Of a stretch of 64,000 nt of DNA, positions 1-11,351 are shown piece by piece. The notes beneath the pieces were generated by a model that saw only the letters and a list, made by a program, of their open reading frames with translations, was not told the origin of the DNA and did no database searches. Source of the DNA: Imbricaverruca yamaguchii (taxonomy: Eukaryota > Arthropoda > Thecostraca > Neoverrucidae); the NCBI GenBank assembly GCA_034440575.1, contig JAOTOL010001479.1, positions 186,001 through 250,000 of the forward strand, read 5' to 3'. Position 1 is the stretch's first letter. Every line of letters begins with the position of its first letter. Position numbers and translations under genes: made by a program.

Positions 1-1744
1 AATCACATTAATTCGAGCTGCTTACGCGGTAATAATAAAAAATGTGTCATGACCGGAATTTCCATGCACGCTGAAGGACTTGGATGCGCAAGGCACGTCA
101 CAGAGTTATCGTCCGCAGGACTGGATTGTGACAGGCTTGTAGTTCCGAGAGTCTGGGCGCCGTATAACCTCCGCCAGTGTGTCGTCAAAACCAAATAGCC
201 AATATGCAGCTCTGACACTGGCTGGCCTAATAATGGAGTTGTGCCCACAGTAGAGGGCAGCAGCACGACGAAGGCAGTTGGCACTCAGATGGGGTGCAAC
301 AAAAATGTTGGATGGCAATCTGAACAAAGTACGGCCAGCGTGATATAGCGTGATGTAGCGGTGCTTGGTCGATAGCTGGTTCGAGCGGTTAGGCAGGCCG
401 TGAATTGTCGTCAGCTTCCTTTGTCATCCTTCGCATGTAATTATTCGAAATGTTCCCCTGGCAGCTACTGGCCTCCTCTCCTAAACACGAGTCACTAGGG
501 TCACTAGGGGAGAAGGAGAACTTTTATCCCACACAGAACTCCGGAACCAACATGGAAATCGAAATGAAAGGAAGTGCAATGGAAGCCTATAAACATGAAT
601 CAGTCAGATTTAGGTTTGTTGAATTTGTGGTAACCGATGATATCACCGGCTGGATTAAGTAAAAGGAGCTAAAATATTCTGGAGCATTGTTCGATTTACA
701 CAAAGTCTGCAAGATGGTTTCCAGTGAATACTGAAACAAAAGGGCATGAGTTGTCATTTGAATGCGTCACATGTGCGGCCATGTCAGATTTATATTAAAT
801 GAGATCATGTGAGATCGTCGTGCATTTGCACATATTTTCATCACGCAATGCATGTTTGTTAAATACGGTTTGAATAATAGCATCAATGTTATAACGTGTT
901 ATATATAACCAAATGCAGCTCAAATATTGACTACAGTGTGACACACTATATAACTGAAAATATGCAATGTTATTTCGTCCTTAATTAGGTTCTTATCCCA
1001 GAGATATAATCGAGGACAACTGCAGAGTAACTTGTAGTGTTAAACTGAAATTCAGCATTCATCGCTACCCTAGAATAGTGAGAAGAAGAAAATTTCAGTG
1101 GTATTTTTTAAATTCAGAATATGAGGGTACCAAGTGACCTCGTGATGATGCTCGGTCATGTCCTGTGCCATTGGCAGGTTTATAATCCGCAAATGGGCAT
1201 TTGGCGTCGTCAGTGTAATAAACACCAAGACAATCACGACATGTGCACATTCTACTTAATATAGCATTGGATCAGGGCATCAGTAGGATATATTAATCTG
1301 ACACATTTGGAAGACGTGCCATCCATATCTATATATGATTTGAGCTGCGCGAATTTGTAAATTTTAGCATTTCATTAATCGGGGACTTGGTGTCGAATTA
1401 TGGAAACCCATATTATGACCATATGATGTGATATTAACCTGACTTGAAATGAACTTTGACTCAATTGTATTTCAAAATATGTAGTTTCGGTGTTCATTTG
1501 AAGGCATCCAAATATTCAGCGTAGTAGTGGCAACGGTTCCGATCCTATTCAAGATGCACCAACTGTGGAGGGACAAAATGTCTCGCCCCATCCACACACC
1601 CTCTCATCGTTCAACATCGTTTGAATCATCTTCAGATGCTTGGCTGATGATGCAATTCCTCATCTGACTTGTTTCATATTTGTCACCGCCCAATGCCATG
1701 AGCATTGTCATATGCATATACATGTTAATGATGAATACAACACA

Positions 1745-1748
<4 letters not shown>
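1..1748. other. Unassigned sequence, no supported gene
   Basis: Only short open frames occur (up to about 93 codons, both strands), with no recognisable domain, signal peptide or repeated motif. The sequence becomes AT-rich after about position 780. I see no promoter, RNA gene or element boundary here. Confidence 0.6.

Positions 1749-1817
<69 letters not shown>
1749..1817. repeat. (AT)n microsatellite
   Basis: Uninterrupted alternating AT for about 69 bases. Tyr/Ile open frames crossing it on both strands are products of the repeat and not genes. Confidence 0.97.
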
Positions 1818-1818
<1 letters not shown>

Positions 1819-1885
1819 TTGTATGCACTCATATGTACCATATACCAGCTACCTTTTGCATTTCAAAGGTTCACTGACCTTTCAA

Positions 1886-2060
1886 TGGGGTCAGTGGCAC
1901 AGTGGTTAGCGCGTCCGCCGCGGAAACGTGGCGGATTCAAGGCTCGCTGGCAACTCGTACTTCTAGCTGACCACGATTATTCGGCACAGGGAGGAGCGAT
2001 GCTATGTAGGAAACCTGCAGAGTCCGTCTTAAAAATAGTCCAAAATTATTCGTAGGTGAC
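1886..2060 (+). mobile_element. tRNA-derived SINE remnant
   Basis: The start carries an A-box-like promoter element (TGGCACAGTGGTTAGCGCG, near 1892), followed about 35 bases on by a weak B box (GGATTCAAGGC). This is the internal RNA polymerase III promoter layout of tRNA genes. No complete cloverleaf or acceptor stem is evident and unrelated sequence follows, so a decayed SINE or tRNA pseudogene is more likely than a working tRNA. Confidence 0.5.
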
Positions 2061-2395
2061 TTTCCGATGGAAAACGTGACTATTTGAGTAATTGTTCAAT
2101 GCATGACCTACATAATTTCTGCGATATGCACGTTCCATCACGTCTTGGCTCTATTTTGTATTGCCTGCCTCCTATAATTTCATTTGGTATGGCAATTTTG
2201 TTCTTGCTAACAATATCATGAATTACTCGTTTTACAGTGTCAGTCTAGTTTGTTATTGGTTGGTCTCTTTGTGCTCGTTTCTTGGCTTACATGCATATTC
2301 TTCCATTTCTTTTAAACCAATGGTATAGGAAATATTGCATTCCAAACCATCTCCAGTGATAATTTTCAGCCCTGGTCAAATAATTATGAAACGTC
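2061..2395. other. Unassigned sequence
   Basis: No open frame of note, no RNA gene signature and no repeat seen. This is a short unique spacer between the SINE remnant and the heptamer satellite. Confidence 0.6.
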
Positions 2396-2650
2396 CTGTC
2401 CTTTGTGTCATGTGTCATATGTCCTGTGTCATGTGTCCTGTGGCATGTGTCATGTGTCCTGTGTCCTGTGTCATGTGTCATGTGTCCTGTGTCATGTGCC
2501 ATGTGTCATGTGACATGTGTCATGTGTCATGTGTCATGTATCATGTGTCATGTGTCATGCGTCATGTGTCCTGTGTCCTGTATCATGTGTCCTGTATCAT
2601 GTGCCATGAGTCATGAGTCATGTGTCATGTGTCATGTGTCATGTGTCCTG
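2396..2650. repeat. 7-bp tandem repeat (TGTGTCA/TGTGTCC)
   Basis: About 36 head-to-tail heptamers, mostly TGTGTCA and TGTGTCC, with point variants such as TGTGCCA and TGAGTCA. Seven bases is not a multiple of three, so reading frames through it cycle through Met, Cys, His and Val and give several overlapping spurious open frames on both strands. Confidence 0.95.
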
Positions 2651-3889
2651 ACCCGTTGGGCCACGACCCAGGATAGCGGGGAGCACCTTTGACATGCGAT
2701 CTTCCTGTCCTGTGCTGGGAATTAGGATGGTGGGAAGAACAGTGTATATGGTCCACCAGCCCGTTCACACCAGATGGATGTTTGCCAGCCCATTGACGTC
2801 CGGCCATACATTAGGTAGGCCTACCGGACATAAGAAAACGGCGCATTGTATGTTCCAAGACAAATACAACGGTACCTCAAGTTGTACTTCCAGTAAGGCT
2901 ATCCTAACCCTCCCAGAAAAAGTTCAAATGAAACGTTTTCGGAAAGCTGGGGTTTCGAAAACTTCACCTGGGTCCTTATTTCAGGTGCAATGGAGAGCTA
3001 GGTACTAGAGCATAGGTTCGATACAACAAATCCAGCAACACTCTTCATTCACTTTCATCACAGTTGACAAGGTTAAACGCAACTGTGAATACACATATAC
3101 CCATGCATAACACGCGCACACACACATACACACACACACACATATATATATATATAATATATAATGTATATCATGTATGTACTAGTCGCCCAAGCAAACT
3201 GTGTCAAATGAAAACAAAATCGCACTCACTGAATTGTAGTGTTTAGCTTCTACCAAAATTTTCCATCCATTTCAGGTTTAATTTTCATGTTAGCGCTTCC
3301 CTTCCGAAAAAAAAACAAACAAACTACCTCCTATTACCCAGAGTATTTTTTAATCAAAGCTATTTTGGGTATGGGTTGATTTGCGGATAAGAATACGCAC
3401 AGTGTGTGATAGAGGTGAGGGGCTAATAGATATGTTGCCCATCAATTATATGTACCTTTTTTCTGTGTTCAACACACCAGATGGGAAAACAATTTTCTCC
3501 ACTGTCTGGGAAACAATAAAGTTCGAAATACATTCCATAGCAACATGCAGAAATCATGCGAACAAATCCCCATTGTGATAGTCAAATATTATGTTTTGAT
3601 ATACCAGGCACTAACTCGAATCAGCAGCTTGAGCAGGGGCTAAGTTATAAGTTAGCATTGGAGGGAAAGCTGTCCATGCGAAAGTCTGCTAAATGCAGTA
3701 CCTCTCAATTGCAAACGTCGGTTCCAAAAACATTCATTTGTTTTGTTCAGCTACTGACCAGGCTGTACAGAGTAAACACAAATTATATCCACGTGGAATA
3801 TTGATCAAATATGTTCATTAAATATGCACGTGGGCGCCATGTGCAGGCTTAGCAATCTATGCACATGTATCTCCTTGCGAATGGCAGAG
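2651..3889. other. Unassigned sequence with a CA/TA microsatellite
   Basis: A short compound (CA)n(TA)n tract lies at about 3111-3166. The remaining open frames (up to about 104 codons) show no family signature. Nothing else is supported. Confidence 0.6.
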
Positions 3890-5200
3890 GGTCGCCATGA
3901 TGCCGTCTCACCACGGCCGGCCATCAGCCAGTGTGGCCGGACGGCGAGCTCATCTGACAGACAGGCTGTCAGGTGCGAGCTCACCTGACAGACAGGCTGA
4001 GCGTCAGTCGGCGGCGGCTGGCAGGCATGGCAGCTCTCACTGGCCGCTGCCCTCCTGCTGCAGCACGACACACTTGTTATCGCACTTGCAGCACGACTCG
4101 CACCGGCACTGCTTGCTCAGCTGCGGGCTGGCGGCGGTGGGCAGCATGGTGGCAGCGGAGGCGCCGGCGGGACCGTCAGACGAGCTCGCCACCGATGGAG
4201 AGGAGCGACTGAGCGGTGGTCGGCTGCCGGCCGGCCGTGTCACCCGGCCTGACCTCCTTAACTGGGCCGGGCCGGCCGCGCGCCGAGCGATGGCACAGTT
4301 AACTGGTCCCGCAGGTCGCTGACTCGCCTGTGCGCCGAGCCGCCAGCCGGCCAGCCCGGGTTTCACTCTCGGCCGCCGGCTTGTTGCAGCTGGCTGGCCG
4401 GCACCGCGTCCGACCGGCTAGGTGCCCACGGCGGGACCACGGTGGGCCGAGTATTCGCCCACGGCGGGACCGCGGTGGGCCGAGTATTCGCCCACGGCGG
4501 GACCGCGGTGGGCCGAGTATTCGCCCACGGCGGCGGTGGGCCGAATTGCCCACGGCGGGACCGCGGTGGGCCGAGTATTCGCCCACGGCGGGACCGCGGT
4601 GGGCCGAGTATTCGCGCCGAGTATTCGCCCACGGCGGGACAGCGGTGGGCCGAGTATTCGCCCACGGCGGGACCGCGGTGGGCCGAGTATTCGCCCACGG
4701 CGGGACAGCGGTGGGCCGAGTATTCGCCCACGGCGAGACCGCGGTGGGCCGAGTATTCGCCCACGGCGGGACCGCGGTGGGCCGAGTATTCGCCCACGGC
4801 GGGACAGCGGTGGGCCGAGTATTCGCCCACGGCGGGACCGCGGTGGGCCGAGTATTCGCCCACGGCGGGACCGCGGTGGGCCGAGTATTCGCCCACGGCG
4901 GGACTGCGGTGGGCCGAGTATTCGCCCACGGCGGGGCTGGGTGGGCCGAGTAGCCGCCCACGGCACGGCCGGACTAGGCCTAGTAGTCTCCGACGGCGCG
5001 GTCGGAGTGGGCCGAGTAGTCTCCACGGCGCGGCCGGTTTAGTTCGAGTAGTCGCCCGAGGTGGAGCGGGGCTGGCCCGTGTGGTCTCCCACGGCGGTTC
5101 CAAGGTGGTTCTAATAGTCACCCACGACAGGATCGGATGGTCCGAATAGTCGCACGGGGTGGGGCCGGTGTGGGCCGAGTAGTCGTCAATACGGGACTGG
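3890..5200. other. GC-rich, CpG-rich block
   Basis: Base composition rises sharply here against AT-rich flanks, with many CpGs and CGGC/GCCG runs. The first part (3890-4420) is non-repetitive and the second is the 33-bp array and its degraded tail. Open frames exist in nearly every frame because GC-rich DNA lacks stops. I do not call a gene. An unmethylated CpG island is possible but could equally be a by-product of the GC-rich minisatellite. Confidence 0.6.
4424..4960. repeat. 33-bp GC-rich minisatellite
   Basis: About 15-16 head-to-tail copies of a 33-base unit (core GCCCACGGCGGGACCGCGG plus GGGCCGAGTATTC). Copies differ at few positions, chiefly GGGACCGCGG against GGGACAGCGG. One copy near 4530 is short and one junction near 4612 repeats the GCCGAGTATTCG part. 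A degraded continuation with GTAGTC in place of GTATTC runs to about 5190. The unit length is a multiple of three and it lacks stops in most frames, so long open frames (up to 312 codons on the minus strand) run through it as 11-residue repeats. These are very likely not proteins. Confidence 0.95.
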
Positions 5201-7629
5201 AATGGACCCAATGGCAGATGCTGGATCGGGCCCGCTTGCGTAGGTTCCTGATGCGGGACAAGGGCCGATCGGATGATCCCTACAGGTGGCTTGGAGGCCA
5301 CCTTCAGGCCACTAAGTGGGACAACTTAACATCCACTGAGACGGGAAAGAGAACCGAGCATCTATTGAAGGGCTGCAAATGTATGGTGTGTACTGACTAG
5401 TACTGGGGCTTGATTGAAGCATATTGGGCACGTCTGGAGCTCCAGAGCCAGTAGTGCCACCGAAGTGAAGACGTCGCCGCTTCAAAATGTCCCAAGACGT
5501 TGCATTGCGAAGGGCATGACACGAAATCAAGGTGGGTGAAGCTGTCACTGCGAAGCAGCCGGACTAAAGATGGTCTTGATTCGTACAACGATCAGGTACG
5601 ACATAGTCACCCACTAGAGTTGAAATTGAAATACAGTCACGAAATGCAGTCAGTCACCCCTCACACGTAGTCATGAGCTGAAGATGATTAGAAGACATAC
5701 ATAAATTTGGCGGAAGCTAGATTAACTTCAAAGTGTGATCAAGCACAAGGCGACTGGCTACCAGGCAAAGAACACGGGACAGTGCGCCCTGATGGTCGGA
5801 CGGAAGCGGACCAGTTGGAACCGGACGGCTATTGGCCTACTTCAGAAATAGCCGGGCTGTGGAGGTTGGTGATATGACAGAAGGTGCTATAACAGAAGAT
5901 CGAAGCGTCAGCAGGGTCCATGCAGCCGCCTGAATGGAGAAGCAGACTGATGCGTTCCCGCCAAGTGTGCGAGTTCCTTGGCTCAGCTGTAATCTCGAGC
6001 GGGCGTTTTTCCTCCTCTGTCTCCTATTTTACGAAACAAGCAGGGAAATACCTGCTATGCTGCGATGGTCGGCGGAAAGGCATCGCGTTTTCTCCTCCAT
6101 AATTGTAACCGTTTCTGAGTGAATGTAAATTCCTTACAAACTATTCCATTGAAGCATCAGTGTGACTATTGCGTAAACAGCGTATTGGCGGGTCGTTCTA
6201 TGTTAAACGCTTTTCTTGAAAGGCAAATGAGCTTCCAGGTTAGAAGAATTAATTTCGATGCCGCAAAATTGGTCGCCACACGAACTTCAACCATTCAAAC
6301 GGTTTCTCATCCAAGTGTTACGGAGCAAGATCGCCTACTACTGCCCACGGTAGGAAGCATAGAACGTACTAGCATCAAGATTGGAGGCAAGACGCTACGG
6401 ACAGAATGTGTCACGCACTTGGACATAATTGCCAATGTAGCGTATGCCCAGTGCGGTGCATATCTTCTGTTTCAATTCCAATTTCATGTGAGCTTTTCCG
6501 GGATTGATGAACAAATAATGGGCGGCGAAGTACCAGTTGTTTAATTAAAGTTATTGAAGCAAATTTCAAATTTCGAAACAAATTTCTCGCGAAATTCGCA
6601 AATCGAGCCCCGTCTTTAAAATGCGATATGATGCGTCTGGTGCGTGTTAGGCATTGGGGAAAGACGCATCCCTTTTTTATTGCACGCTAATTATGTGTTT
6701 TTCATCTCGCCCGTGAACGAAATTTTCCCATTCTCAACTGGTGGTGGGTTGCTATCCTCTAGTATTGTGATGCGAAGAGCGTTAGCGACATGGAAGATAT
6801 GTCAGCGCGATGCAGCTGACGAGATCCCCGGAGTGCTTTTCAACTTGCATGCTTGCAGTTGTTAGGCACGTCAATTTATAAATATTTTTCGCAAACATGA
6901 GGAACTTTCCCGTTTGATCTGCACTACTGTACGAACATACGGGCTTTGAATGCATTGGATATTTCCAGACAGTGGCCTCGAACAGTACTGCTTTTTGTTT
7001 CCAGTGGTACAAATGAAAACCATTTCCAAATTACCATGATTACCATCAAAATCAACCCAATAGGGACTAATCAGTCGAAAACGGTTGTCTCAGTTCGAGT
7101 TGCAATAAAGAAACAGACAGAACAGACAAGCAGACAGAACAGAACAGACAGGAGAGTTTCATGACACAGTTTCTGAAATGCTTCACGGTTCAAATTTGTT
7201 ATGCCATAAGTCGGCAAATTAACTATTAACTATGCCATAAGTCGGCAAACCATTAACTACCCTAAGCTACTGAGTGGGGCGCCGTTCTTCGCGCCGTTGC
7301 GAATAAATAATTAAGACGGGGTTGCATTAACTCCAGCACGAGGAAGGTTAAAGTATTTACATAATCAATTCAAACCAAGTAGTGCACGAGTTATCTTGAT
7401 CTTGGCGATGTGGCATAAGCTTTCCATGCTCTTTCCATGCTATTTATATATCGTAACCAATGATGATAGTTACCCTTATAATGGAATTGGAGTATGCCAT
7501 AGATCAACCATGAGAACGGTTCTGAATTGGTAGCAAAGCTAACTTTGGACACCTTTGACTCTACTGCCCTCCACGTATCGTCATAACAAATGGTATTGGT
7601 TCCAAGCATGGATAGGACGTCCTACAATT
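5201..7629. other. Unassigned sequence
   Basis: The longest open frame is 141 codons on the plus strand at 6119-6544, starting just after a stop, with no recognised domain or membrane segment. A short run of ACAGA-type repeats lies near 7110-7160. No gene, RNA or element is supported. Confidence 0.55.
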
Positions 7630-7633
7630 TTAA

Positions 7634-8458
7634 CCCGCCACGTTTCGGGGGAGGGAGGCAATATACAAAGTCCGAGGTTTCCCGCGAATAGTGAAATACG
7701 GCGTGCGACAGCGCTCCGAAATACGGCATGCCTTTGCCACATTGATTTTGCATACGGTATAAAAATGCTTAGGCAAGTCATTTACGGTCAACGAGTTAAT
7801 CAAAGCCAATTGAGGTCACCCCTTAAAAGTTCGACCAGTAGTAACGCTTTGACGGATGGAAATATCTGAATGAAATGTTCAGCGTTGACTTATCTCTATG
7901 GGAACACCGGAACTCACCGGAAGAATTTGTGACATTAAAATTTTTTTTGATGACTCAGTACTTTTGCATATTTGCCCATGATGGCTAGAGGTGAAGATTA
8001 TGCCTACAATATACACCTTTATGGTGGCAAGTTGACTAAAGACAAAGTTTCTCGGTGAGCCCTAGCCATTATAAAAAATTGAAGTACATTGAAAACTCAA
8101 AATGTTGAAAATCATAACGAATAAAAAATATTGTTCTTTTTTGTGGCAATCATTTTGGGCCATTTCGCCTTTCTTCCTTTCCTCGATTTCGTCTTCCTTT
8201 TCTGATTCCAAATGACTTTTCGTTTTAAAATCTCAAAAAATAAACTCCCTAAAGCCAAAAAACATGACAGTGGTGATCATGTTGACCAATGGTGACTTGA
8301 CTATTCGGTGGATACAATTTTGGTGGTGATGTCATCCGAAAGTGGCTTCTCTTCGACAGCGCTTTCGGATGTGAGACGCTTAGTTTGGAGAGTAGATGGG
8401 GTATAAAATCCCACTACCGAGAAGTAATGTGAGGATCTGACCGGAAAGACGGCACGGG
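7634..8458 (+). mobile_element. Non-autonomous piggyBac-like element, copy 1
   Basis: The element is 825 bases long, begins CCCGCCACG, ends CGGCACGGG, and is flanked on both sides by TTAA (7630-7633 and 8459-8462). The TTAA target duplication with CCC...GGG ends is the hallmark of piggyBac-type insertion. It contains no transposase frame, so it would need an enzyme supplied in trans. Long stretches align by eye with the copies at 16470 and 57923 (shared motifs GCATATTTGCC, CGCTTAGTTTGG and GTGAGGATCTGACC). This copy is the most diverged over the first 200 bases. Confidence 0.82.
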
Positions 8459-8462
8459 TTAA

Positions 8463-9440
8463 CCCTGTTTTGGTAAAGTGCGAGTTTCACACTCTTATTT
8501 ATGATTTACTTTGCTATCGCAAAGTTGGTTGTGGTGAATTTGGGACAAATGGTAGTGATGCACCACAAGCAGCATCGGAGCCAAAAGTTGCCAGCACAAA
8601 CATCTCCCAATGGCGGATACAGGAGGTGTATGAAGGCATTCGAATGACGTAGTAATGGTAGCATTTTACTAATGGTGAAGGAGGGGAGGAGTAAATTCAG
8701 GACAAACAATCATAGCAAATTGCACGCAGGGGAGGAGCTCAGAGATTTTCCAAGTGGCCAATGATTGTAGTAGCCTTCAAACTCAGCTCTCTCAGGACCC
8801 CGTCTGGTACAAATATCTGACAACGCCTCGGGTCAAAACTCTCAAGATAATTGTTCATGTTATATAAGATTGACAATATAATGGATCGCGGTGACACCGA
8901 CTGTGAAGAAGGAACAGAAACAAGAAACAAATGATACCCCCGTCACTCCTTACGCTCCCAGCTAAGTCACTGGCTGTTTTTGCATCTGTGTGTATGGACA
9001 TCAAGTTGTGTTTTGGGCCATTAAGACCGAATTATACCTAACCGTGCACAATTTGGAAAATTGCATCAAATATAACCACAGTCACAAAATGTTCTATTTC
9101 ATATCCACTCACGCTTTCCTACGAAATTGCCATTGCAAAAAAATATTCAATGTTAGCATTCTAAAAGTGTAGATTATATCAGTAAAGTTCGCTTCAGCTA
9201 TCCAGTTTGGAAATTTGCTCTATGGATGCGAGATCTTATGGGGGAATCTCTTCTCCTCTGTCCCTTCAGATACAGTTCATTTTGAATCTTACCGTAATAC
9301 CACTAATAATACTTTAATATATATATATATATATATATGTATATACCATGGTGCCATAATCAAATAGGAATAATTTAACAGCGATTGCATCAAATCAATT
9401 GAAAGGCATTATAGCACAAATAGTATACAATAAGGACTAC
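8463..9440. other. Unassigned sequence with short (TA)n tract
   Basis: No supported gene. A (TA)n tract of about 25 bases lies near 9319-9345. Open frames are at most 67 codons. Confidence 0.6.
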
Positions 9441-9720
9441 AACCGTTGGTTAGCTCAGTTGATAGAGCACTGGCTTGCAAAGGTTTCTCCATTTTTGTCT
9501 TGTCACAACGGGTCGAGTCACTCCCAGTGCTCGCTATTAACTCCTCGGGCTGAGATGGCCAGTTGGCAATTGGTCGAGCATGGTCAGGGGCATGGGTACA
9601 AGACGGTCCTGTCCAACCATGTCGGTACGCCTCGCCAACAGTCATGTCCCATCAAATTGGAGATGGCAGTTAGGGAGGTGTGGTCTTCATGGCCAAGATG
9701 ACGAACTTGCACTTGGTGTT
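9441..9720 (+). mobile_element. tRNA-derived SINE
   Basis: The head carries an A box (TTAGCTCAGTTGATAGAGCA, near 9451) and about 45 bases later a B-box-like GGGTCGAGTCA, a polymerase III promoter as in tRNA genes. The roughly 200-base body that follows has no tRNA relation. The A-box segment nearly matches the SINE at 39792, although their bodies differ. No functional tRNA is likely because the anticodon region is expanded. Confidence 0.65.
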
Positions 9721-9866
9721 GAATCAGATATTGTAAAACCCTACCAGAAACATTTGATAATTTGTAATAGCACCCCACCCGCAATGTACCTACGGATGTG
9801 TCAATAGCAATTGTTTGTGTGCATGGTAACGTCACAAACGAAGAACAAGACATGTTCTTCTCTTAA

Positions 9867-11347
9867 CACGCGCCCTGGAGGGCCTCTGAAAATAACGCGC
9901 ACTGGAGGGGGGGGGGAGGGATTCCGCCCCCCCCCTAAGATCTCGGCCCCTATGAAAACGAAATTCACAGGGTGGATGGGCACGATAGTGAATTTTATTG
10001 TGTGCAACATTCATGACCTTAGGTCAATATCTTCAAGGCCAAATGGGTCAAAATAACAAGACAAGTTCAAGATCTCGGCTCCCATTGAGGCTAGAACAAC
10101 AACATTATCCAGGTGGATGGGCACGGTAGTGAACTCTATTGTGAACAAATTGCATGACCTTTGGTCAATATCTTCAAGGCCAAATGAGGTCAGGTCAAAA
10201 TAGCAAATATTCCTGGTTTTGCGTGGCTTGGCTTGTCATTGTTATATATTGCTGTGGTTATGTTTAAATGCTCCAAAATTGGCATTAATGATGTTTTGGA
10301 CATTACTAATGATGCAATACAGATGTCAGATCCGCCATTTGACCTCAGGTCACCTATATAGGAGCACTTTATTAGGTCATTACCTGATCCAGCTACCGGA
10401 ACCGGGCTCCCATCCCGACTGCTCCGTTGGGCGGCTCAGCACAATCGGCTTCGCAAAGAAAGGGGTGAAATACATGAATATAGGCACAAAGGCACACAAT
10501 GACAAACAGTAGATTTCGGGATGTATAGGGAGTAACATGTAAAGTGACATCAATCGCATGACAGTCATTTGCATTTATGACACATTCCAGTTGACCAAGC
10601 TTGGTTCCATTAGCCTATCATAAACTTGACCTGACTTGACCTCGGCGACCTAACATGTCTTTTAAATTATATAGCATAACAATATGCATCAAACAAGTCG
10701 CTAGTGTTGTCAAGAACACTTCCCTATTGCCAATATTCGGGAAGCGCATCAGCGCCGATTTTTGTGGTCTTGCGCTGCGAATTGTTTTACTTTAACGGCC
10801 CCTAACTTGAAAACTTCTCGGCCGATTTTCATTTTTCTTCCTTTAAACAATGCGCCGGTGATTTCTAAGCAGGTACGCGAAAAAAGTTGGTTTATATCGG
10901 CCGGTATAATACGGAGTTATGTACGAAAAATCGAAAGGGTTGGCGGATTTCGCCAACCGGTTAACACACGCCCTCTAGGGCGTGTGTTAACCTGTTATGA
11001 ACTTGACCTGACTTGACCTCGGTGACTTGACATGACTCTGGAACAATGTAGCATGACAATGTACATCAAATAAGTCGCTAGTCTTGCCAAGAACACTTCC
11101 TTTTTGCTAATATACGGGAAGCGCATCAGCGCCGATATTTGTGATCTGGCGCTGAAATTTTTGTTTGATTTTAGCGACCCCTAACTCGAAAAATATTCGG
11201 TCCATTTTCATTTATCTTACTTCAAACAACGCGCCGGTCATTTATTGGCAGGTACACAAACAGTGACGTATATCTGCCGGTAAAATGTGGAGTTATCTAC
11301 GAAAAACCGGAGGGGTGGGTGGATTTCGCCCCCCTCCAGTGCGTGTG
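9867..11347 (+). mobile_element. TTAA-flanked transposon family A, copy 1
   Basis: The element is 1,481 bases, flanked by TTAA at 9863-9866 and 11348-11351. It starts CACGCGCCCTGGAGGG and ends CCCTCCAGTGCGTGTG, imperfect terminal inverted repeats (about 18 of 20 matching when TTAA is included). There is no transposase frame, so it is non-autonomous. It has a left module (9867-10610) and a right module present twice in tandem (about 10612-10986 and 10987-11347). The left module contains its own partial duplication of about 125 bases (near 9940-10065 and 10070-10200, sharing GGTGGATGGGCACG and TCAATATCTTCAAGGCCAAA). TTAA suggests piggyBac-type mobilisation, but the CAC start is atypical, so the superfamily is left open. 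Confidence 0.75.
10961..10990. repeat. 30-bp palindrome at internal module junction
   Basis: Two perfect 14-base arms (TTAACACACGCCCT and AGGGCGTGTGTTAA) surround a 2-base centre. It sits exactly between the two tandem right modules of family A copy 1 and looks like a terminal repeat joined to its own inverted copy. Confidence 0.9.
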
Positions 11348-11351
11348 TTAA

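Noticed and set aside
4363..5301. 312-codon minus-strand frame and four other long frames over the 33-bp array
   Set aside because: The 33-base unit is stop-free in most frames; the frames begin and end where the repeat does, with no start context, splice sites or conserved flanks.
6119..6544. 141-codon plus-strand gene
   Set aside because: No domain, no codon-use contrast with flanks and no splice-compatible continuation; this length is expected by chance in a 64-kb window.
9441..9520. A working tRNA gene
   Set aside because: The anticodon region is replaced by about 45 bases of unrelated sequence and the B box is imperfect; a SINE head explains it.
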